64,000 nt of DNA. It comes from Paenibacillus sp. 1781tsa1. Lineage in GTDB: Bacteria > Bacillota > Bacilli > Paenibacillales > Paenibacillaceae. The DNA lies in the NCBI RefSeq assembly GCF_024159265.1, contig NZ_JAMYWY010000001.1, positions 1,054,001-1,118,000 of the forward strand. Reading direction: 5' to 3'. Each line of letters begins with the position of its first letter. Within the stretch, counting starts at the first letter, position 1. The translations under genes and the position numbers were made by a program. The notes under the pieces were generated by a model that saw only the letters and a program-made list of their open reading frames with translations, was not told the origin of the DNA and ran no database searches. Of this stretch, positions 8,541 through 18,675 are shown piece after piece.

Positions 8541-9032
8541 ATGGACGCCGGACAAATCAATGAACTGTTACAGCCAAAGCTAACTGAAATCCGGCATTAT
8601 TTGATTAGACTTGGTGCTTGTCCAGCCGATGCAGAGGATATAGTGCAGGAAACTGTGTATAAAGCGTTTCTATATATAGACTCAATCGAAAATGAAAAGC
8701 TAAGTGCCTGGCTGTATAAAGTGGCTATTAACCGGTATTATGATCTTTGCCGTCGAAAAAAATGGACTATGGTTCCAATCGATATGATGGAAATACCGGA
8801 TTCTAAACTGCCTGAAGATGGTCTGTTGCAACAGGAAAAGAAAGAGGAAGTAGAGGCTGTTCTCAGTCAGCTTGCTCCACTGCATAGGCAGCTTCTAATC
8901 ATGAAGTATGAGATGGAGTTTTCGTACCAAGAAATAGCGAATTTGCTCGGCATGCGGATCGAACACGTTAAATCGTCGTTATACCAGGGGAGACAGCAGT
9001 TTAAAAAGAAGTATAGGAGTGAGATAAAATGA
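8541..9032 (+). CDS. ECF-type RNA polymerase sigma factor
   Basis: A group IV sigma-70 factor of 163 residues. Region 2 spans about 10-75 (GACPADAEDIVQETVYKAFLYI, then KLSAWLYKVAINRYYDLCRRKK). Region 4 spans about 100-160 (LAPLHRQLLIMKYEMEFSYQEIANLLGMRIEHVKSSLYQGRQQFKK). It directs polymerase to promoters, probably envelope-stress ones, and is held by the membrane protein encoded next, whose start overlaps its stop by 4 bp (ATGA). The ATG at 8541 follows AAAGGTGGTGAAG. It resembles the SigM/SigV kind, but the exact subgroup is not decided. Confidence 0.93.
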   Translation: MDAGQINELLQPKLTEIRHYLIRLGACPADAEDIVQETVYKAFLYIDSIENEKLSAWLYKVAINRYYDLCRRKKWTMVPIDMMEIPDSKLPEDGLLQQEKKEEVEAVLSQLAPLHRQLLIMKYEMEFSYQEIANLLGMRIEHVKSSLYQGRQQFKKKYRSEIK

Positions 9033-10039
9033 ACGAACAACATAAAGAGAGTGATTCAGTAAATATAAGCAAGATGGTCAGGAAGGCTAAGCGGACAACG
9101 ACGATTCGTACTGTTATGATTTCCCTTCTAGTATCTTTAATTGCGTTTTTTGGAGTAATGCTGGGTAATCAGTATCTTACAAACTGGAGTTACAGTCGTG
9201 CAGACCATAGTGAGCAGATTATGAATCTAATTAGTGGACCCGATGAAAAGCAGACAGGACAGGTCAATTACAGTGGTTTCCTTAACGGCAGCTTTCAGTA
9301 TTATACCGTTAAAGTCATAGAGGGCGTACCGATCCCTTGGGCGGATAAAAAAATAAATTATCAAGTGTTTCCATTTATTAATTTTAGCTCTTTTGGAGGG
9401 GATACGTCACCATCTATTTCGTTACAGGATGAGACCATGAAAGAACAAGGTTATGAGTATACACGTAGCTACAATGGATTAAATGGGCAGAGAGAAATGT
9501 TGTTTTACATTCCCAAAGTAAATTATAACGGGAAAATTCTTAATGATCTTCCATTACTTCAAGAAATGCCTCAAGACAAGCTTGTAGAAATGGCAGTTTC
9601 CTTTGACAAGGATTACTCTTTAAAAGAAGTGAAGCAGCTGCTTCCTGCCGAGTTAACCCAGACTTGGTATTGGGTGGATACGTATGACAACAAATCATTT
9701 TATGATCCCTACACTGATGGCAATGGGAATAAGAGTTACGCAACACCGGACCCGGAAGATTGGGTCAAAGGCTTCGGCAATTCGGATCCCGATTCAACTG
9801 AAGTGAGTGAGAAAACTTTCTTGGAAGCTTTGGAACAGGGGGTCCAACTGAAAGGACAATATCAGTACGATTTCAATCGGATATACAATTATTTAAAAAA
9901 AGATAAGGCCAGACCTGATGAAAGTGATATTCGTATTATAGGGGTAGTGGTTACAGGTACAACAAAAGAACTTCAAGCGTTAAGTGGGCAGCCTTATGTG
10001 AGAGGTGTAACTTTGGGGGCTGTGGTAGACCCATTTTAA
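9029..10039 (+). CDS. Anti-sigma factor with sigma-factor-regulator domains (YhdL-like)
   Basis: A single-pass membrane protein of 336 residues that presumably sequesters the ECF sigma encoded just before it. A short cytoplasmic N-terminus (1-27) is followed by one membrane span (about 28-50), then an extracytoplasmic part resembling the Sigma_reg_N and Sigma_reg_C domains known from B. subtilis YhdL, the SigM antagonist. The C-terminal signature is DIRIIGVVVTGTTKELQALS. Translational coupling through the ATGA overlap fits a stoichiometric sigma/anti-sigma pair. The signal that releases the sigma factor is unknown. A very strong terminator follows. Confidence 0.85.
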   Translation: MNEQHKESDSVNISKMVRKAKRTTTIRTVMISLLVSLIAFFGVMLGNQYLTNWSYSRADHSEQIMNLISGPDEKQTGQVNYSGFLNGSFQYYTVKVIEGVPIPWADKKINYQVFPFINFSSFGGDTSPSISLQDETMKEQGYEYTRSYNGLNGQREMLFYIPKVNYNGKILNDLPLLQEMPQDKLVEMAVSFDKDYSLKEVKQLLPAELTQTWYWVDTYDNKSFYDPYTDGNGNKSYATPDPEDWVKGFGNSDPDSTEVSEKTFLEALEQGVQLKGQYQYDFNRIYNYLKKDKARPDESDIRIIGVVVTGTTKELQALSGQPYVRGVTLGAVVDPF

Positions 10040-10066
10040 GAGTGAGCTTCACTGGAGTTAACGGTA

Positions 10067-10123
10067 AAGTACAATACAAAAACATCGTCAGTATAAGACT
10101 GCCGGTGTTTTTGTATTGTACTT
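10067..10123 (+). terminator. Strong intrinsic terminator
   Basis: A long stem of about 20 bp pairs AAGTACAATACAAAAACATCG with the inverted arm ending TTGTATTGTACTT and runs into TTTTG. It ends the sigma/anti-sigma operon. Confidence 0.88.
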
Positions 10124-10289
10124 TTGTTCCTACCATAGCCATGATAGCGTTTTTATGTTAACCCAATATTTTCTTGCCTAATTCGACATATTCGTTTACT
10201 ATTTTCCCATACTTAGTGCTTCAAGCATGCGTTTTTTGGGTAGCGCCTAGTCAAAAAGGCTTGGGTTCACGGGAGAGGAAGAGGAGCGG

Positions 10290-12044
10290 ATGATCGGTTT
10301 TTTTAGAAAACGTTTGGTTGTACGCATTGTTGCAGTCGTTACACTGGCCATGACGGTTATAGCTGTTGGCAGCATGCTGTTACAGGTGGCCAATATGAAA
10401 CTGGCTGCACAGGAGGCCATTTCGAGTTACAATATCCAAATTGCTCAGAGTTATGTGAATCAGCTGGATACAGCATCTTATGCCGAGTTTGCCAAGGATC
10501 CCAAAGAGAATGACGCATTCTTGAAGATTCGTGATGAACTGGATGATTTTCGCGTAAGTATTGGTGCAATGTATGTCTATTTCGTCAAAATAGATGACAA
10601 AGGTACCCCGCTTATTATGGTGGATGGTATGAAGGATGCGGATAAAGCCTCACCGATTAATGAAGTAACGGATATCCCTCAGGAGGCTGTGCAGAAGCTG
10701 TTGCTGGGGCAACCAGCCAGTTCTTCAATCATTAACAATGAGGAGTATGGCAACTATATTTCCTCTTACGCTCCGATGCTCGATAGTAATGGCGCTGTAA
10801 CAGGTGTAATTGGTATCGATACGGCGGTATCGGTGATCGGAAGCATTGAATCGGATATCATGAAATCGAGTATTCCCTTCTATGCCTTATTGCTACTAAT
10901 TACTCTTATAGGTATTGCCGTTGTCATGTGGTTTATCGTAAGGGGACTGCGACCACTTCAACCGCTGAAGGCGAGTGTGGAAAAAATGGCGCAGGGTGAG
11001 CTTGCAGAAGCCAACCAAATTTTGACGTCGTATAATCTGAAAAGCAAAGATGAGATTGGAACCACATATCAAGCGATGATACATATGTCCGGCAACTTGA
11101 ATAAGATCGTGAGTAACATGGTTGAAGGCGTGGCAGTAACCACCAATATTTTATCAGACTCAACCAAACAATTTAATCGCAGTACCGACGAGATGCTTGA
11201 GATGAGCAAGACGGTTGACCAGTCTGTCGAACAGATTAGGCAAGGGGCGCATACGCAGAAGCAGGGTGCGAGCGATAGTGCGAATGCAATGGAAGAGATT
11301 GCCAAAGGCATAACGGACATTTCCGAATCTTCCATGATAGTATCTGATGCAGCAACAAGTGCCCTAGCTACAGCAGAGTCCGGTAAACAGAGCATGACAA
11401 TGATGAAAACACAGATGGAGAGCATCTCCCATGTCTCAGGTGAAGTTGTAGCGATGGTTCAGGTGCTGAACAACTATTCCCAGGAGATTGGTGGTGCCCT
11501 GCACACGGTTCGTGATTTTGCGAGTCAGACGAAGCTGCTTGCGCTTAATGCATCCATTGAAGCAGCTCATGCAGGCGAACATGGCAGAGGTTTTGCGGTT
11601 GTGGCGGATGAAGTTCGCAAGCTTGCTGAGGCCTCAAGCACATCTATGGAACGGATCTCCGACTTGCTGCTTCGCATTCAACAAGAATCACAGCAGATTG
11701 GGTCACAGATGGGGGTTACCGCACAGGAGATTGGACAAGGTGTTACGATTACCGTAGAAGCGGAGCAAGCTTTCGCTCATGTGGTTGATGCATTCCAACT
11801 AGTGACTCGTCGCATTCAAGAAGTCTCCGCTGCGGCAGAGGAAATCTCGGCAGGATCGGAAGAGGCCGCAGCCTCCGTCAATACGATCTCGCAGATCTCA
11901 GCCGGGGTCTCGGATCATTCGGATAAAATCTATCGCTTGATGCGTGAACAGTCGGCCATGTTCAACAGGGTGGCGCAGACTTCTACCATGCTGGAGCAGC
12001 AGACCAACGAGATGAGCGAAGCCGTGCGTAAAGTGAAAGTATAG
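10290..12044 (+). CDS. Methyl-accepting chemotaxis protein
   Basis: A transmembrane chemoreceptor of 584 residues. TM1 lies at about 9-31, an extracytoplasmic dCache-like sensor at 32-192 (the [19 protein letters not shown] and [12 protein letters not shown] strands are visible), TM2 at about 193-217 and HAMP at about 218-270. The cytoplasmic coiled coil has the hairpin tip [20 protein letters not shown] near residues 413-432, which contacts CheA/CheW. The ligand is unknown. No che genes are nearby, so it must feed a pathway encoded elsewhere. The start at 10290 follows GAAGAGGAGCGG. Confidence 0.95.
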   Translation: MIGFFRKRLVVRIVAVVTLAMTVIAVGSMLLQVANMKLAAQEAISSYNIQIAQSYVNQLDTASYAEFAKDPKENDAFLKIRDELDDFRVSIGAMYVYFVKIDDKGTPLIMVDGMKDADKASPINEVTDIPQEAVQKLLLGQPASSSIINNEEYGNYISSYAPMLDSNGAVTGVIGIDTAVSVIGSIESDIMKSSIPFYALLLLITLIGIAVVMWFIVRGLRPLQPLKASVEKMAQGELAEANQILTSYNLKSKDEIGTTYQAMIHMSGNLNKIVSNMVEGVAVTTNILSDSTKQFNRSTDEMLEMSKTVDQSVEQIRQGAHTQKQGASDSANAMEEIAKGITDISESSMIVSDAATSALATAESGKQSMTMMKTQMESISHVSGEVVAMVQVLNNYSQEIGGALHTVRDFASQTKLLALNASIEAAHAGEHGRGFAVVADEVRKLAEASSTSMERISDLLLRIQQESQQIGSQMGVTAQEIGQGVTITVEAEQAFAHVVDAFQLVTRRIQEVSAAAEEISAGSEEAAASVNTISQISAGVSDHSDKIYRLMREQSAMFNRVAQTSTMLEQQTNEMSEAVRKVKV

Positions 12045-12126
12045 TTTGAATAAGGTATACCAATAGTAATCCAAGAGGTAGTCAGAAAAGAGCCGGGTTT
12101 ATTGTAAGCCAGTGTAACGATGTAAT

Positions 12127-12203
12127 GCAAAAAAAGTGCTCCGTTCCCGGAGAAGTTGGTGTGTATCCCAAACTTCCTTCAGAGGCGTGAAGCACTTTTT
12201 GCT
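12127..12203. terminator. Bidirectional terminator between the chemoreceptor and LysR genes
   Basis: Arms GCAAAAAAAGTGCT and AGCACTTTTTGC enclose a second hairpin (GAAGTTGG/CCAAACTTC). A/T runs on both sides suit the two convergent genes. Confidence 0.75.
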
Positions 12204-12216
12204 TTTCATATCACTT

Positions 12217-13122
12217 TTATAGATGATCCAGCTCTATCGCCTGTCTGAAGCGTCGGGCGAATCGTTCTGCGGCTACAGCGGCCTCCTTGGATTCCGTCTG
12301 CACGAAGCCAATTTGCATTTTCGGTTGATCGATTCCAACGATCTCTACCATCTTCACTAGACCTTCCTTCCATAATGGATTTTGGTAAAAGGAAAAGTCG
12401 TGACCAATCGTGGCGGCAATATCGTTTCGTAACACCATGTTGATGGCTTCTGAATTATTTGTTTTGAACAGAATGGACAGAGACCCATGATCATAGGTGA
12501 ATTCCCTGATGAAGTCTTCAATGAAACCATCTCGATAGAGTGCCAGCTTGTGTTCTTTTAATTGATCAGGTGAAACACGGCTGTGCTTGGCAAGTTCAGA
12601 CAGGTGATGAGTACCAACTACCAGCTTGCCCGAGTACATGGGACTGAAGTGAAGTCCATCGAATTCCCGCAATTGTTTGGCATAGATCGCGATAAAGCCC
12701 AGATGGGTTTTGTTACTCCGAATATCCTCGATAATTTCCATGGACCCTTTCTCTTCAATCGAGATGTTAAGTTGCGGGTGCTCACGCTTCATATCTGCAG
12801 CAGATTGGACAAGATAGGGCATGACACTTGGAAAAGTAGCCACATGAAGCTCTCCGCTAAGAGAGGAGGTTTCTGCGTTCAGGGATTTCAATTCATCAAT
12901 CCGCTGCAAAATGTCCAGTGCCTTGGCAATGAATTGTTTGCCTTCGGGAGTGGGATGAGTTCCCTGCCGCGAGCGTTCGAACAGGATGATACCCAATTCT
13001 TTCTCCAGACGATGAACCGATTGGCTGATCGCCGATTGTGTGACATGCAGGTGCTCCGAGGCGGCGGAGAATGATTGCGTTTTTGCAATTTCAACGACAT
13101 ATTCGAGCTGTTCCAGATTCAT
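12217..13122 (-). CDS. LysR family transcriptional regulator
   Basis: A DNA-binding regulator of 301 residues. The N-terminal winged HTH (1-60) reads MNLEQLEYVVEIAKTQSFSAASEHLHVTQSAISQSVHRLEKELG. A periplasmic-binding-like effector domain covers about 90-295. I chose the start at 13122 because this is where LysR proteins begin and GGAG lies 8 nt upstream; a longer frame adds an unconserved leader. It is divergent from the butanediol-dehydrogenase-like gene. A perfect 18-bp palindrome 29 bp upstream of its start is a likely binding site, so it probably controls itself and perhaps the neighbour. The effector is unknown. Confidence 0.92.
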   Translation of the reverse strand: MNLEQLEYVVEIAKTQSFSAASEHLHVTQSAISQSVHRLEKELGIILFERSRQGTHPTPEGKQFIAKALDILQRIDELKSLNAETSSLSGELHVATFPSVMPYLVQSAADMKREHPQLNISIEEKGSMEIIEDIRSNKTHLGFIAIYAKQLREFDGLHFSPMYSGKLVVGTHHLSELAKHSRVSPDQLKEHKLALYRDGFIEDFIREFTYDHGSLSILFKTNNSEAINMVLRNDIAATIGHDFSFYQNPLWKEGLVKMVEIVGIDQPKMQIGFVQTESKEAAVAAERFARRFRQAIELDHL

Positions 13123-13150
13123 GAGTTCATCTCCGTTTACCATTAATACA

Positions 13151-13168
13151 ACTAATGTTAACATTAGT
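13151..13168. promoter_or_regulatory. 18-bp perfect palindrome, probable LysR operator
   Basis: ACTAATGTT is followed directly by AACATTAGT. It lies between the LysR start and the divergent dehydrogenase gene, close to the LysR start, as expected for an autoregulatory site. Confidence 0.6.
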
Positions 13169-13453
13169 ATCTATAAATATGAATAATACATGAACAGCGA
13201 TATAATATATAGACAAGCATTATAGTTCTTTACTATATAAGTAGACCTTAACGTTTACACCAGAAACGCAGAGTGCAGAACCAATCTGAAGAAGCAGAGC
13301 GTGCACCTTTATCACCGGATTTTTCCCTTGGATCAAGAGAATGAAGAAAATCTGGGGATAAGAGCGATCGAAAGATGGTACTGCATCAGCGTGATCAGGT
13401 GTAATAGTTCTAGTTCAACTTATATAGACAATCATATAAAGGGGATGAACTTC

Positions 13454-14497
13454 ATGAAAGCAGCAGTATGGTATGCCCATAAAGATGTTCGTGTTGAAGA
13501 TCGCGAGGTTCCGGTTGCTCAAGCGGGTCAGGTCAAAATCAAAGTGGAATATGCAGGGATCTGCGGCAGTGACTTGCATGCCTATCATCATGGTGTGGGG
13601 ATTCAAGAAGGCGAGAATCATCCGCTCTCAGGACAGAAAGCGCCGCTGACATTGGGTCATGAATTTGCAGGGACCGTGAGTGAATTGGGGAGTAATGTAA
13701 GCGGTATCAGTTTGGGACAGCGAGTTGTGGTAGAGCCATTGTACCACTGTGGAAAATGCGAATACTGTATCCAGGGTCGTTACAACCAATGTACTCAATT
13801 TGGATTCGTTGGACTGAATGGTGATGGCGGTTTTGCGGAGTATGTTGTTGTTGAATCCTACATGGTTCATCCCATCCCGGATAACGTAACTTTTGAAGAA
13901 GGCGCGCTCGTTGAGCCTACAGCAGTAGCGTTTCATGCGGTTCGACACAGCAAACTGAAAGTGGGTAACAAAGTAGCCGTGTACGGAGCCGGTCCAATTG
14001 GATTATTGACCATTCTGTCTGCCAAAGCAGCAGGAGCTTCTGAAATCTATGCCGTTGATGTATTTGAGGAGCGTTTGGCCTTGGCAGCCAAGCTGGGGGC
14101 GATTCCGGTAAACAGTGCCAAAGTCAATGCAACCGAAGTGATTTTGCAGCAATCGGGCGGCATCGATGTGGCTTATGAAGCAGCAGGTGTGCAACCAACG
14201 ATGGATAGCGCCATTGCGGTTGTCAAAAAAGGTGGAGAAGTTGTTGTCATCGCAGCAATTCCGAACCCGCTTCAAGTGAACTTCTTCGATCTTCTGGTGA
14301 AGGAAGCGAATCTGACAGCAACGCTGGCCTATCGCCACATTTTCCCTGAAGTGATTTCATTGATTGCGGAAGGATCGCTTGATGTGAAACAGGTCATCAC
14401 CAAGAAAATCAAACTGGACGACATCGTAGAGGAAGGGCTGGAGCTGTTGATGAGCGACAAGAGCCATGCGAAGATTTTGGTGGAGATTGGCGGCTAA
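13454..14497 (+). CDS. bdhA: Zinc-dependent 2,3-butanediol dehydrogenase-like alcohol dehydrogenase
   Basis: A medium-chain dehydrogenase of 347 residues that resembles B. subtilis BdhA in length and N-terminus (MKAAVWYAHKDVRVED). It would interconvert acetoin and 2,3-butanediol with NAD(H). Catalytic-zinc ligands are visible in CGSDLH and GHEFAG (GHE). The structural-zinc loop has CGKCEYC with a fourth Cys further on. The Rossmann motif is GAGPIGLL (about 178). I chose ATG 13454, with AAAGGGG 9 nt upstream; the open frame extends further upstream but without homology or a ribosome site. Sorbitol- or threonine-type dehydrogenases are the main alternatives. Confidence 0.75.
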   Translation: MKAAVWYAHKDVRVEDREVPVAQAGQVKIKVEYAGICGSDLHAYHHGVGIQEGENHPLSGQKAPLTLGHEFAGTVSELGSNVSGISLGQRVVVEPLYHCGKCEYCIQGRYNQCTQFGFVGLNGDGGFAEYVVVESYMVHPIPDNVTFEEGALVEPTAVAFHAVRHSKLKVGNKVAVYGAGPIGLLTILSAKAAGASEIYAVDVFEERLALAAKLGAIPVNSAKVNATEVILQQSGGIDVAYEAAGVQPTMDSAIAVVKKGGEVVVIAAIPNPLQVNFFDLLVKEANLTATLAYRHIFPEVISLIAEGSLDVKQVITKKIKLDDIVEEGLELLMSDKSHAKILVEIGG

Positions 14498-14556
14498 AGA
14501 CTTTTCGCTAAAGAAGATAGATTTTCATATAAAACATAATTGATGTAATTATAAAT

Positions 14557-14598
14557 CGTGAAAAGGACCGTTCATCCGCATGAATGGTCTTTTTCACG
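14557..14598 (+). terminator. Intrinsic terminator
   Basis: Stem CGTGAAAAGGACCGTTCAT pairs with ATGAATGGTCTTTTTCACG and is followed by TTATT, 60 bp after the dehydrogenase stop. Confidence 0.8.
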
Positions 14599-14684
14599 TT
14601 ATTCAAGTAGAACACGCATCGTTCACTAGCTACTCTTTATGAATCAATTCTGCTGATCGCGGTTCGCTAAGCTAACACCCAAAA

Positions 14685-15197
14685 CTAGGAATCATAGCGG
14701 TAGCAGATCGCCTTACCCCCGCTACTCTCGGAGCTGAATTCCTCATCCTCTGTAAATCCGAAACGCTCATATAAACGGATGGCATTGACCATCTGACCGC
14801 CTGTATATAAATACACCGTATTTTTGCCCATGTCTTTGGCAGATTCCACGCATTGCTGGAGCAGTTCTCTGGCGATCCCATGACCTCTCCATTTGGGATC
14901 AACACCTAATAGTCGAATAAATGGATAATCAATGGGCAATTCAAAGTTTGGATAGGCCTTATGCGCTGTTTCGAACAATTGGACGGTACCCACAATCTGA
15001 TCATCAATTTTGGCAACCCACAATTGTGTCAGGTACGGATTAACCACTGACTCTCTAATGTCTTTTAAGTAAGCCTCCCAACGTTCATTTTGCTCAAATG
15101 TCTCCCGATACTCGGCATAACTTGCAACAAGGATATCTACGATCTCTGGATGGTCTGTTTCTGTGGCAGGAAGAATCGTAACGGCAGCCGTTGTCAT
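14685..15197 (-). CDS. GNAT family N-acetyltransferase
   Basis: A 170-residue acetyltransferase. The motif FIRLLGVDPKWRGHGIARELLQQCVE carries the R-x-x-G-x-A acetyl-CoA loop, and NAIRLYERFGF is the usual C-terminal helix/strand. The substrate is unknown. Single gene on the minus strand, divergent from nothing obvious; the AraC gene upstream reads in the same direction with a 129-bp gap. Confidence 0.88.
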   Translation of the reverse strand: MTTAAVTILPATETDHPEIVDILVASYAEYRETFEQNERWEAYLKDIRESVVNPYLTQLWVAKIDDQIVGTVQLFETAHKAYPNFELPIDYPFIRLLGVDPKWRGHGIARELLQQCVESAKDMGKNTVYLYTGGQMVNAIRLYERFGFTEDEEFSSESSGGKAICYRYDS

Positions 15198-15326
15198 CTT
15201 TTAATTCCTCTTCTCTTATGGGTTAAGTATGGAATATCGTTTTCTTGCATTTTACCATAACGGATTCCATCCGATTGATTCAAATTTTCTATAGTTCACT
15301 CAGTCATTTCTATAGATCATAGCGCA

Positions 15327-16091
15327 TCAGCGATTGAGCTGTGTGGAATACAGATGATTGCGATATTCGGTTGGCGTATTGCCTTCGTATTGCTTGAACA
15401 TGCGCAGGAATAGCTTGTAATCGGAGAAGCCGCACTGTCCGGCAATTTCTTTTACACTGGCATTGGTGTTCAGCAGCAGCTGTTTCGCCCGGCGAATACG
15501 TTCGGTGAGGATATAGGTTTTGAGTCCAGTGCCTTTCTCGCGCTTCACCATTTTGGAAATGTAGTCTTTGTTAAAATTAAAATTCTCCGCAATCTGACTC
15601 ACCGTAATGTTTGTATGCAGATGAATATCGACCCACTTGCAGATATGGTCCACAATTGCATTGTGCGGGCGATAATCGGCCTCTATATTACGCTCCAGTT
15701 CTCTGAACAACAATAGCAGTGCAGCGTCGGCTTCCTCCGGTGAGAAGGATGACACATGCAGCAGCTGCTTAAATAACTGATTGGCCATGGAAGGTACCTG
15801 AATGGTGGCATGTGTCCTAAATTGGTCGAATTCTGGCTGGATGGCATCATAGTGAACCCAGTAGAAGCTGACGGGGGCATCGCTGATGCGGTAGCCATAG
15901 TGGGTGCGACCAGCGCGCAGAAACAACAGATCGTTGGCACGAACTACATATTGTTCCTCTTCTTCCGCGATGTACATCTCACCTTCCAGCATCAAAATGA
16001 TCTCATGAACAGGCATGCTGCGTCTCATGTGGCTCCAGTTGCCGTCGGATATAAACTTGCCGCACAGGTAATGTTCCAGTGGCTTTTGCAT
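15327..16091 (-). CDS. AraC family transcriptional regulator with cupin sensor
   Basis: A regulator of 254 residues. The N-terminal cupin-like domain (about 10-100, HEIILMLEGEMYIAEEEEQYVVRANDLLFLRAG) binds a small molecule, probably a sugar. The C-terminal double HTH (about 150-250) has HLHTNITVSQIAENFNFNKDYISKMVKRE and SVKEIAGQCGFSDYKLFLRMFKQYEGNTPTEYR. It is divergent from the GH127 gene across a 182-bp gap, so it most likely activates that gene in response to arabinose-containing oligosaccharides. The effector is inferred from the neighbour. Confidence 0.9.
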   Translation of the reverse strand: MQKPLEHYLCGKFISDGNWSHMRRSMPVHEIILMLEGEMYIAEEEEQYVVRANDLLFLRAGRTHYGYRISDAPVSFYWVHYDAIQPEFDQFRTHATIQVPSMANQLFKQLLHVSSFSPEEADAALLLLFRELERNIEADYRPHNAIVDHICKWVDIHLHTNITVSQIAENFNFNKDYISKMVKREKGTGLKTYILTERIRRAKQLLLNTNASVKEIAGQCGFSDYKLFLRMFKQYEGNTPTEYRNHLYSTQLNR

Positions 16092-16273
16092 AGGACGGAT
16101 TAATCCACCTTTTCTTGGATTATGAGTCTGATGTAATTATATTTTATTTGATAATATGGGGATATTCAAGCTCTACAGTAGATTGATGAGTATTGGTCTT
16201 GTAGCTAATAAAACGGATTTTACCCCTCAAGAATGAATGGATATCTATTACATCCCGAGAAGGAGTGAGTGTC

Positions 16274-18595
16274 ATGATTGATACGAAAAAAGGATTTCTG
16301 GGACCAGAACATGTAGAGCTGTTAAACGGTGTGTTCCAAACATCACAAGAGGTGGGGGAGCGTTACCTGTTATCGCTGGATATTGATCGATTCCTGGCTC
16401 CTTGCTTCGAGGCTCATGGTTTACCTGCCCGAAAAGAACGCTACGCGGGTTGGGAGGCACGTACGATCAGCGGACATTCCCTCGGACATTATCTGTCTGC
16501 CCTGGCTGTGACGTATCAGGCAACCGGGAATATGACATTAAAAGAAAGACTGGATTATGCTGTCACCGAACTAGCGAAAATCCAGCAGACCACGGGGAGC
16601 GGGTATATCGGTGGTTTGTCCGAAGAACCTTTCCACATGGCTTTTCGAGCAGAGAATATCGGTGGATTCAATATCGGTGAATATTGGGTTCCCTGGTACA
16701 GTGTGCACAAAATCTATCGCGGCCTGATTGATGCGTATAAACTCACTGGCAACGGACAGGCACTTGAGGTGGTTACTCGATTTGCAGACTGGGCGGTTGA
16801 AGGTTTGCTCCCGATGACAGAAGAACAGATGCAGACGATGCTTCAAAGTGAACACGGGGGCATGAATGAAGTATTTGCACACTTGTATGGGATCACGGGC
16901 AAAGCCTTATACCTTGAGATCGCCAATAAGTTTACTCATCAATTGATCCTGAGACCCTTAGAACATAAGCAGGACGATCTTCAAGGTAAACACGCCAATA
17001 CGCAGATTCCCAAAGTGATCGGTGCTGCCGAAATCTACAATCAGGACCATACCCGTGAGAGTTATCGGACAGCAGCAGAGTTTTTCTGGGACACGACGGT
17101 GCATCATCGTTCCTACGTATTTGGAGCGACGAGCATTTCGGAGCATTATGAAGCAAAGGGCATGGAGAGTCTTGGTATCAAAACAGGAGAGAGCTGCTGT
17201 ACTCACAACATGTTGCATCTAACGAAGCAACTCTTCGCCTGGAATCACGATAGCGGGTACATGGACTATTATGAAAACGCCATCTATAATCACATCCTCG
17301 GCACGCAGGACCCGGATACGGGGAACAAAACGTATTTTGCATCAACGCTGCAAGGCCACTACAAAATCTATGGTACTCACGACACCGCCTGGTGGTGCTG
17401 CACAGGATCAGGTATGGAGAACCCGGGCAAATATGCCGAGGCGATCTATTTTGAGGATGAACAGGACCTGTACGTCAACCTGTATATCGCTTCCCAGCTG
17501 GACTGGACCGCTCAGGGAATATCATTGAAGCTTGAAACCGCCTTTCCTTATTCGGAAAAGGTAACCCTGACGATCACCGGAGGCAACGCCTCGGCTCATC
17601 TAAGATTACGCGTGCCCTCATGGCTGCAAGAGCCAATGACGGCAACGGTTAACGGTGATACGGAACATCCGAATACACGGATGGAACCCGGCTACCTGTC
17701 CATCGACCGCACATGGTCTGCGGGCGATGTCATCACAATCACCCTGCCGATGTCGCTTCGCCAGTACACCTCCCGGGATGATACCCACAAAGTGGCATTC
17801 CTGTACGGCCCGATTGTACTCGCCGGTGCACTGGGAAATGAGGGACTTCCAGAGGACACGATTGTGGACGAAACGGCATTGAATCCCAAGACCGCACCTG
17901 TACCTGTGATCTGGACGGAGCAGGAGGATGTGCGAGAGTGGATCAAGGTCGTAGATGCAGACACGTTAACATTTGAACTTAGCAAGGATGTGACTTCCAC
18001 AGGCGAAGCCGTGAAGCTTATTCCGTTCTATGATGTGCATCATGAATTTTATACCGTGTATTGGCCGTTTAACGATGAAGGTGATGCGCTGGAGAAAGAG
18101 TTGAACGATATTACGATCGACAGGGTTCAGGCTGACGGTCAGCAGGATGAGATTGGACATCAACTGGATAGCAACTGCCGTGGTGAGCACCACAACGGTT
18201 CAACCACAGATGGCCGTAAGAAGTTGCATATGTGGCGAGAGGCTTTTGGCATCAGCGGGGCTTACTTCAGTTACCAACTGGCAGTGGATCGCGGCGTAAC
18301 CAATTACCTATGTGTGGCCTATTGGGGCGGAGATCATTCCCCGTTTGGGCGGGAAGGTACGTTATATGAGAGACAATTCACCATTACCGTGGATGGAGCA
18401 ATCATTGGCGAGCAGCGAATTCATATGAACAAAATCGGCGAAGTGTTCTATGTGACCTATAATATTCCTGAGGCGGTTACATCAGGTAAAGACAGCGTTA
18501 AGGTCATGTTCCAGGCGGAAGGCGACAATGGCTGTGCCGGGAAAGTTGTCGAGGTACGCACCACGCGAAGCAAACCGGCATCACTCTTTGTATAA
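16274..18595 (+). CDS. GH127 (DUF1680) beta-L-arabinofuranosidase-like glycoside hydrolase
   Basis: A cytosolic enzyme of 773 residues without a signal peptide. An (alpha/alpha)6 barrel covers about 1-420 and beta domains follow. The family's zinc/cysteine site is visible: Glu306-x-Cys308 in TGESCCTHNM, and Cys375-Cys376 in WWCCTGSGMENPGKYAEAIYF. In Bifidobacterium HypBA1 the equivalent residues are Glu338, Cys340, Cys417 (nucleophile) and Cys418. It should release arabinofuranose or a related sugar from oligosaccharides. ATG 16274 has AGAAGGAG about 9 nt upstream; a GTG three codons earlier is too close to that site. Divergent from the AraC gene, its probable activator. GH146 is a less likely alternative. 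Confidence 0.88.
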   Translation: MIDTKKGFLGPEHVELLNGVFQTSQEVGERYLLSLDIDRFLAPCFEAHGLPARKERYAGWEARTISGHSLGHYLSALAVTYQATGNMTLKERLDYAVTELAKIQQTTGSGYIGGLSEEPFHMAFRAENIGGFNIGEYWVPWYSVHKIYRGLIDAYKLTGNGQALEVVTRFADWAVEGLLPMTEEQMQTMLQSEHGGMNEVFAHLYGITGKALYLEIANKFTHQLILRPLEHKQDDLQGKHANTQIPKVIGAAEIYNQDHTRESYRTAAEFFWDTTVHHRSYVFGATSISEHYEAKGMESLGIKTGESCCTHNMLHLTKQLFAWNHDSGYMDYYENAIYNHILGTQDPDTGNKTYFASTLQGHYKIYGTHDTAWWCCTGSGMENPGKYAEAIYFEDEQDLYVNLYIASQLDWTAQGISLKLETAFPYSEKVTLTITGGNASAHLRLRVPSWLQEPMTATVNGDTEHPNTRMEPGYLSIDRTWSAGDVITITLPMSLRQYTSRDDTHKVAFLYGPIVLAGALGNEGLPEDTIVDETALNPKTAPVPVIWTEQEDVREWIKVVDADTLTFELSKDVTSTGEAVKLIPFYDVHHEFYTVYWPFNDEGDALEKELNDITIDRVQADGQQDEIGHQLDSNCRGEHHNGSTTDGRKKLHMWREAFGISGAYFSYQLAVDRGVTNYLCVAYWGGDHSPFGREGTLYERQFTITVDGAIIGEQRIHMNKIGEVFYVTYNIPEAVTSGKDSVKVMFQAEGDNGCAGKVVEVRTTRSKPASLFV

Positions 18596-18675
18596 AGGGC
18601 ATGGTGTGAAAAGGCGCAAACACAATGTTATAATGAAAATAAATTACGGTTAGTTGGGAAGAGGAGGTTGGAAGT

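Noticed and set aside
10200..10289. Riboswitch-like leader of the chemoreceptor gene
   Set aside because: Short GC-rich pairings exist but do not match any riboswitch class known to me.
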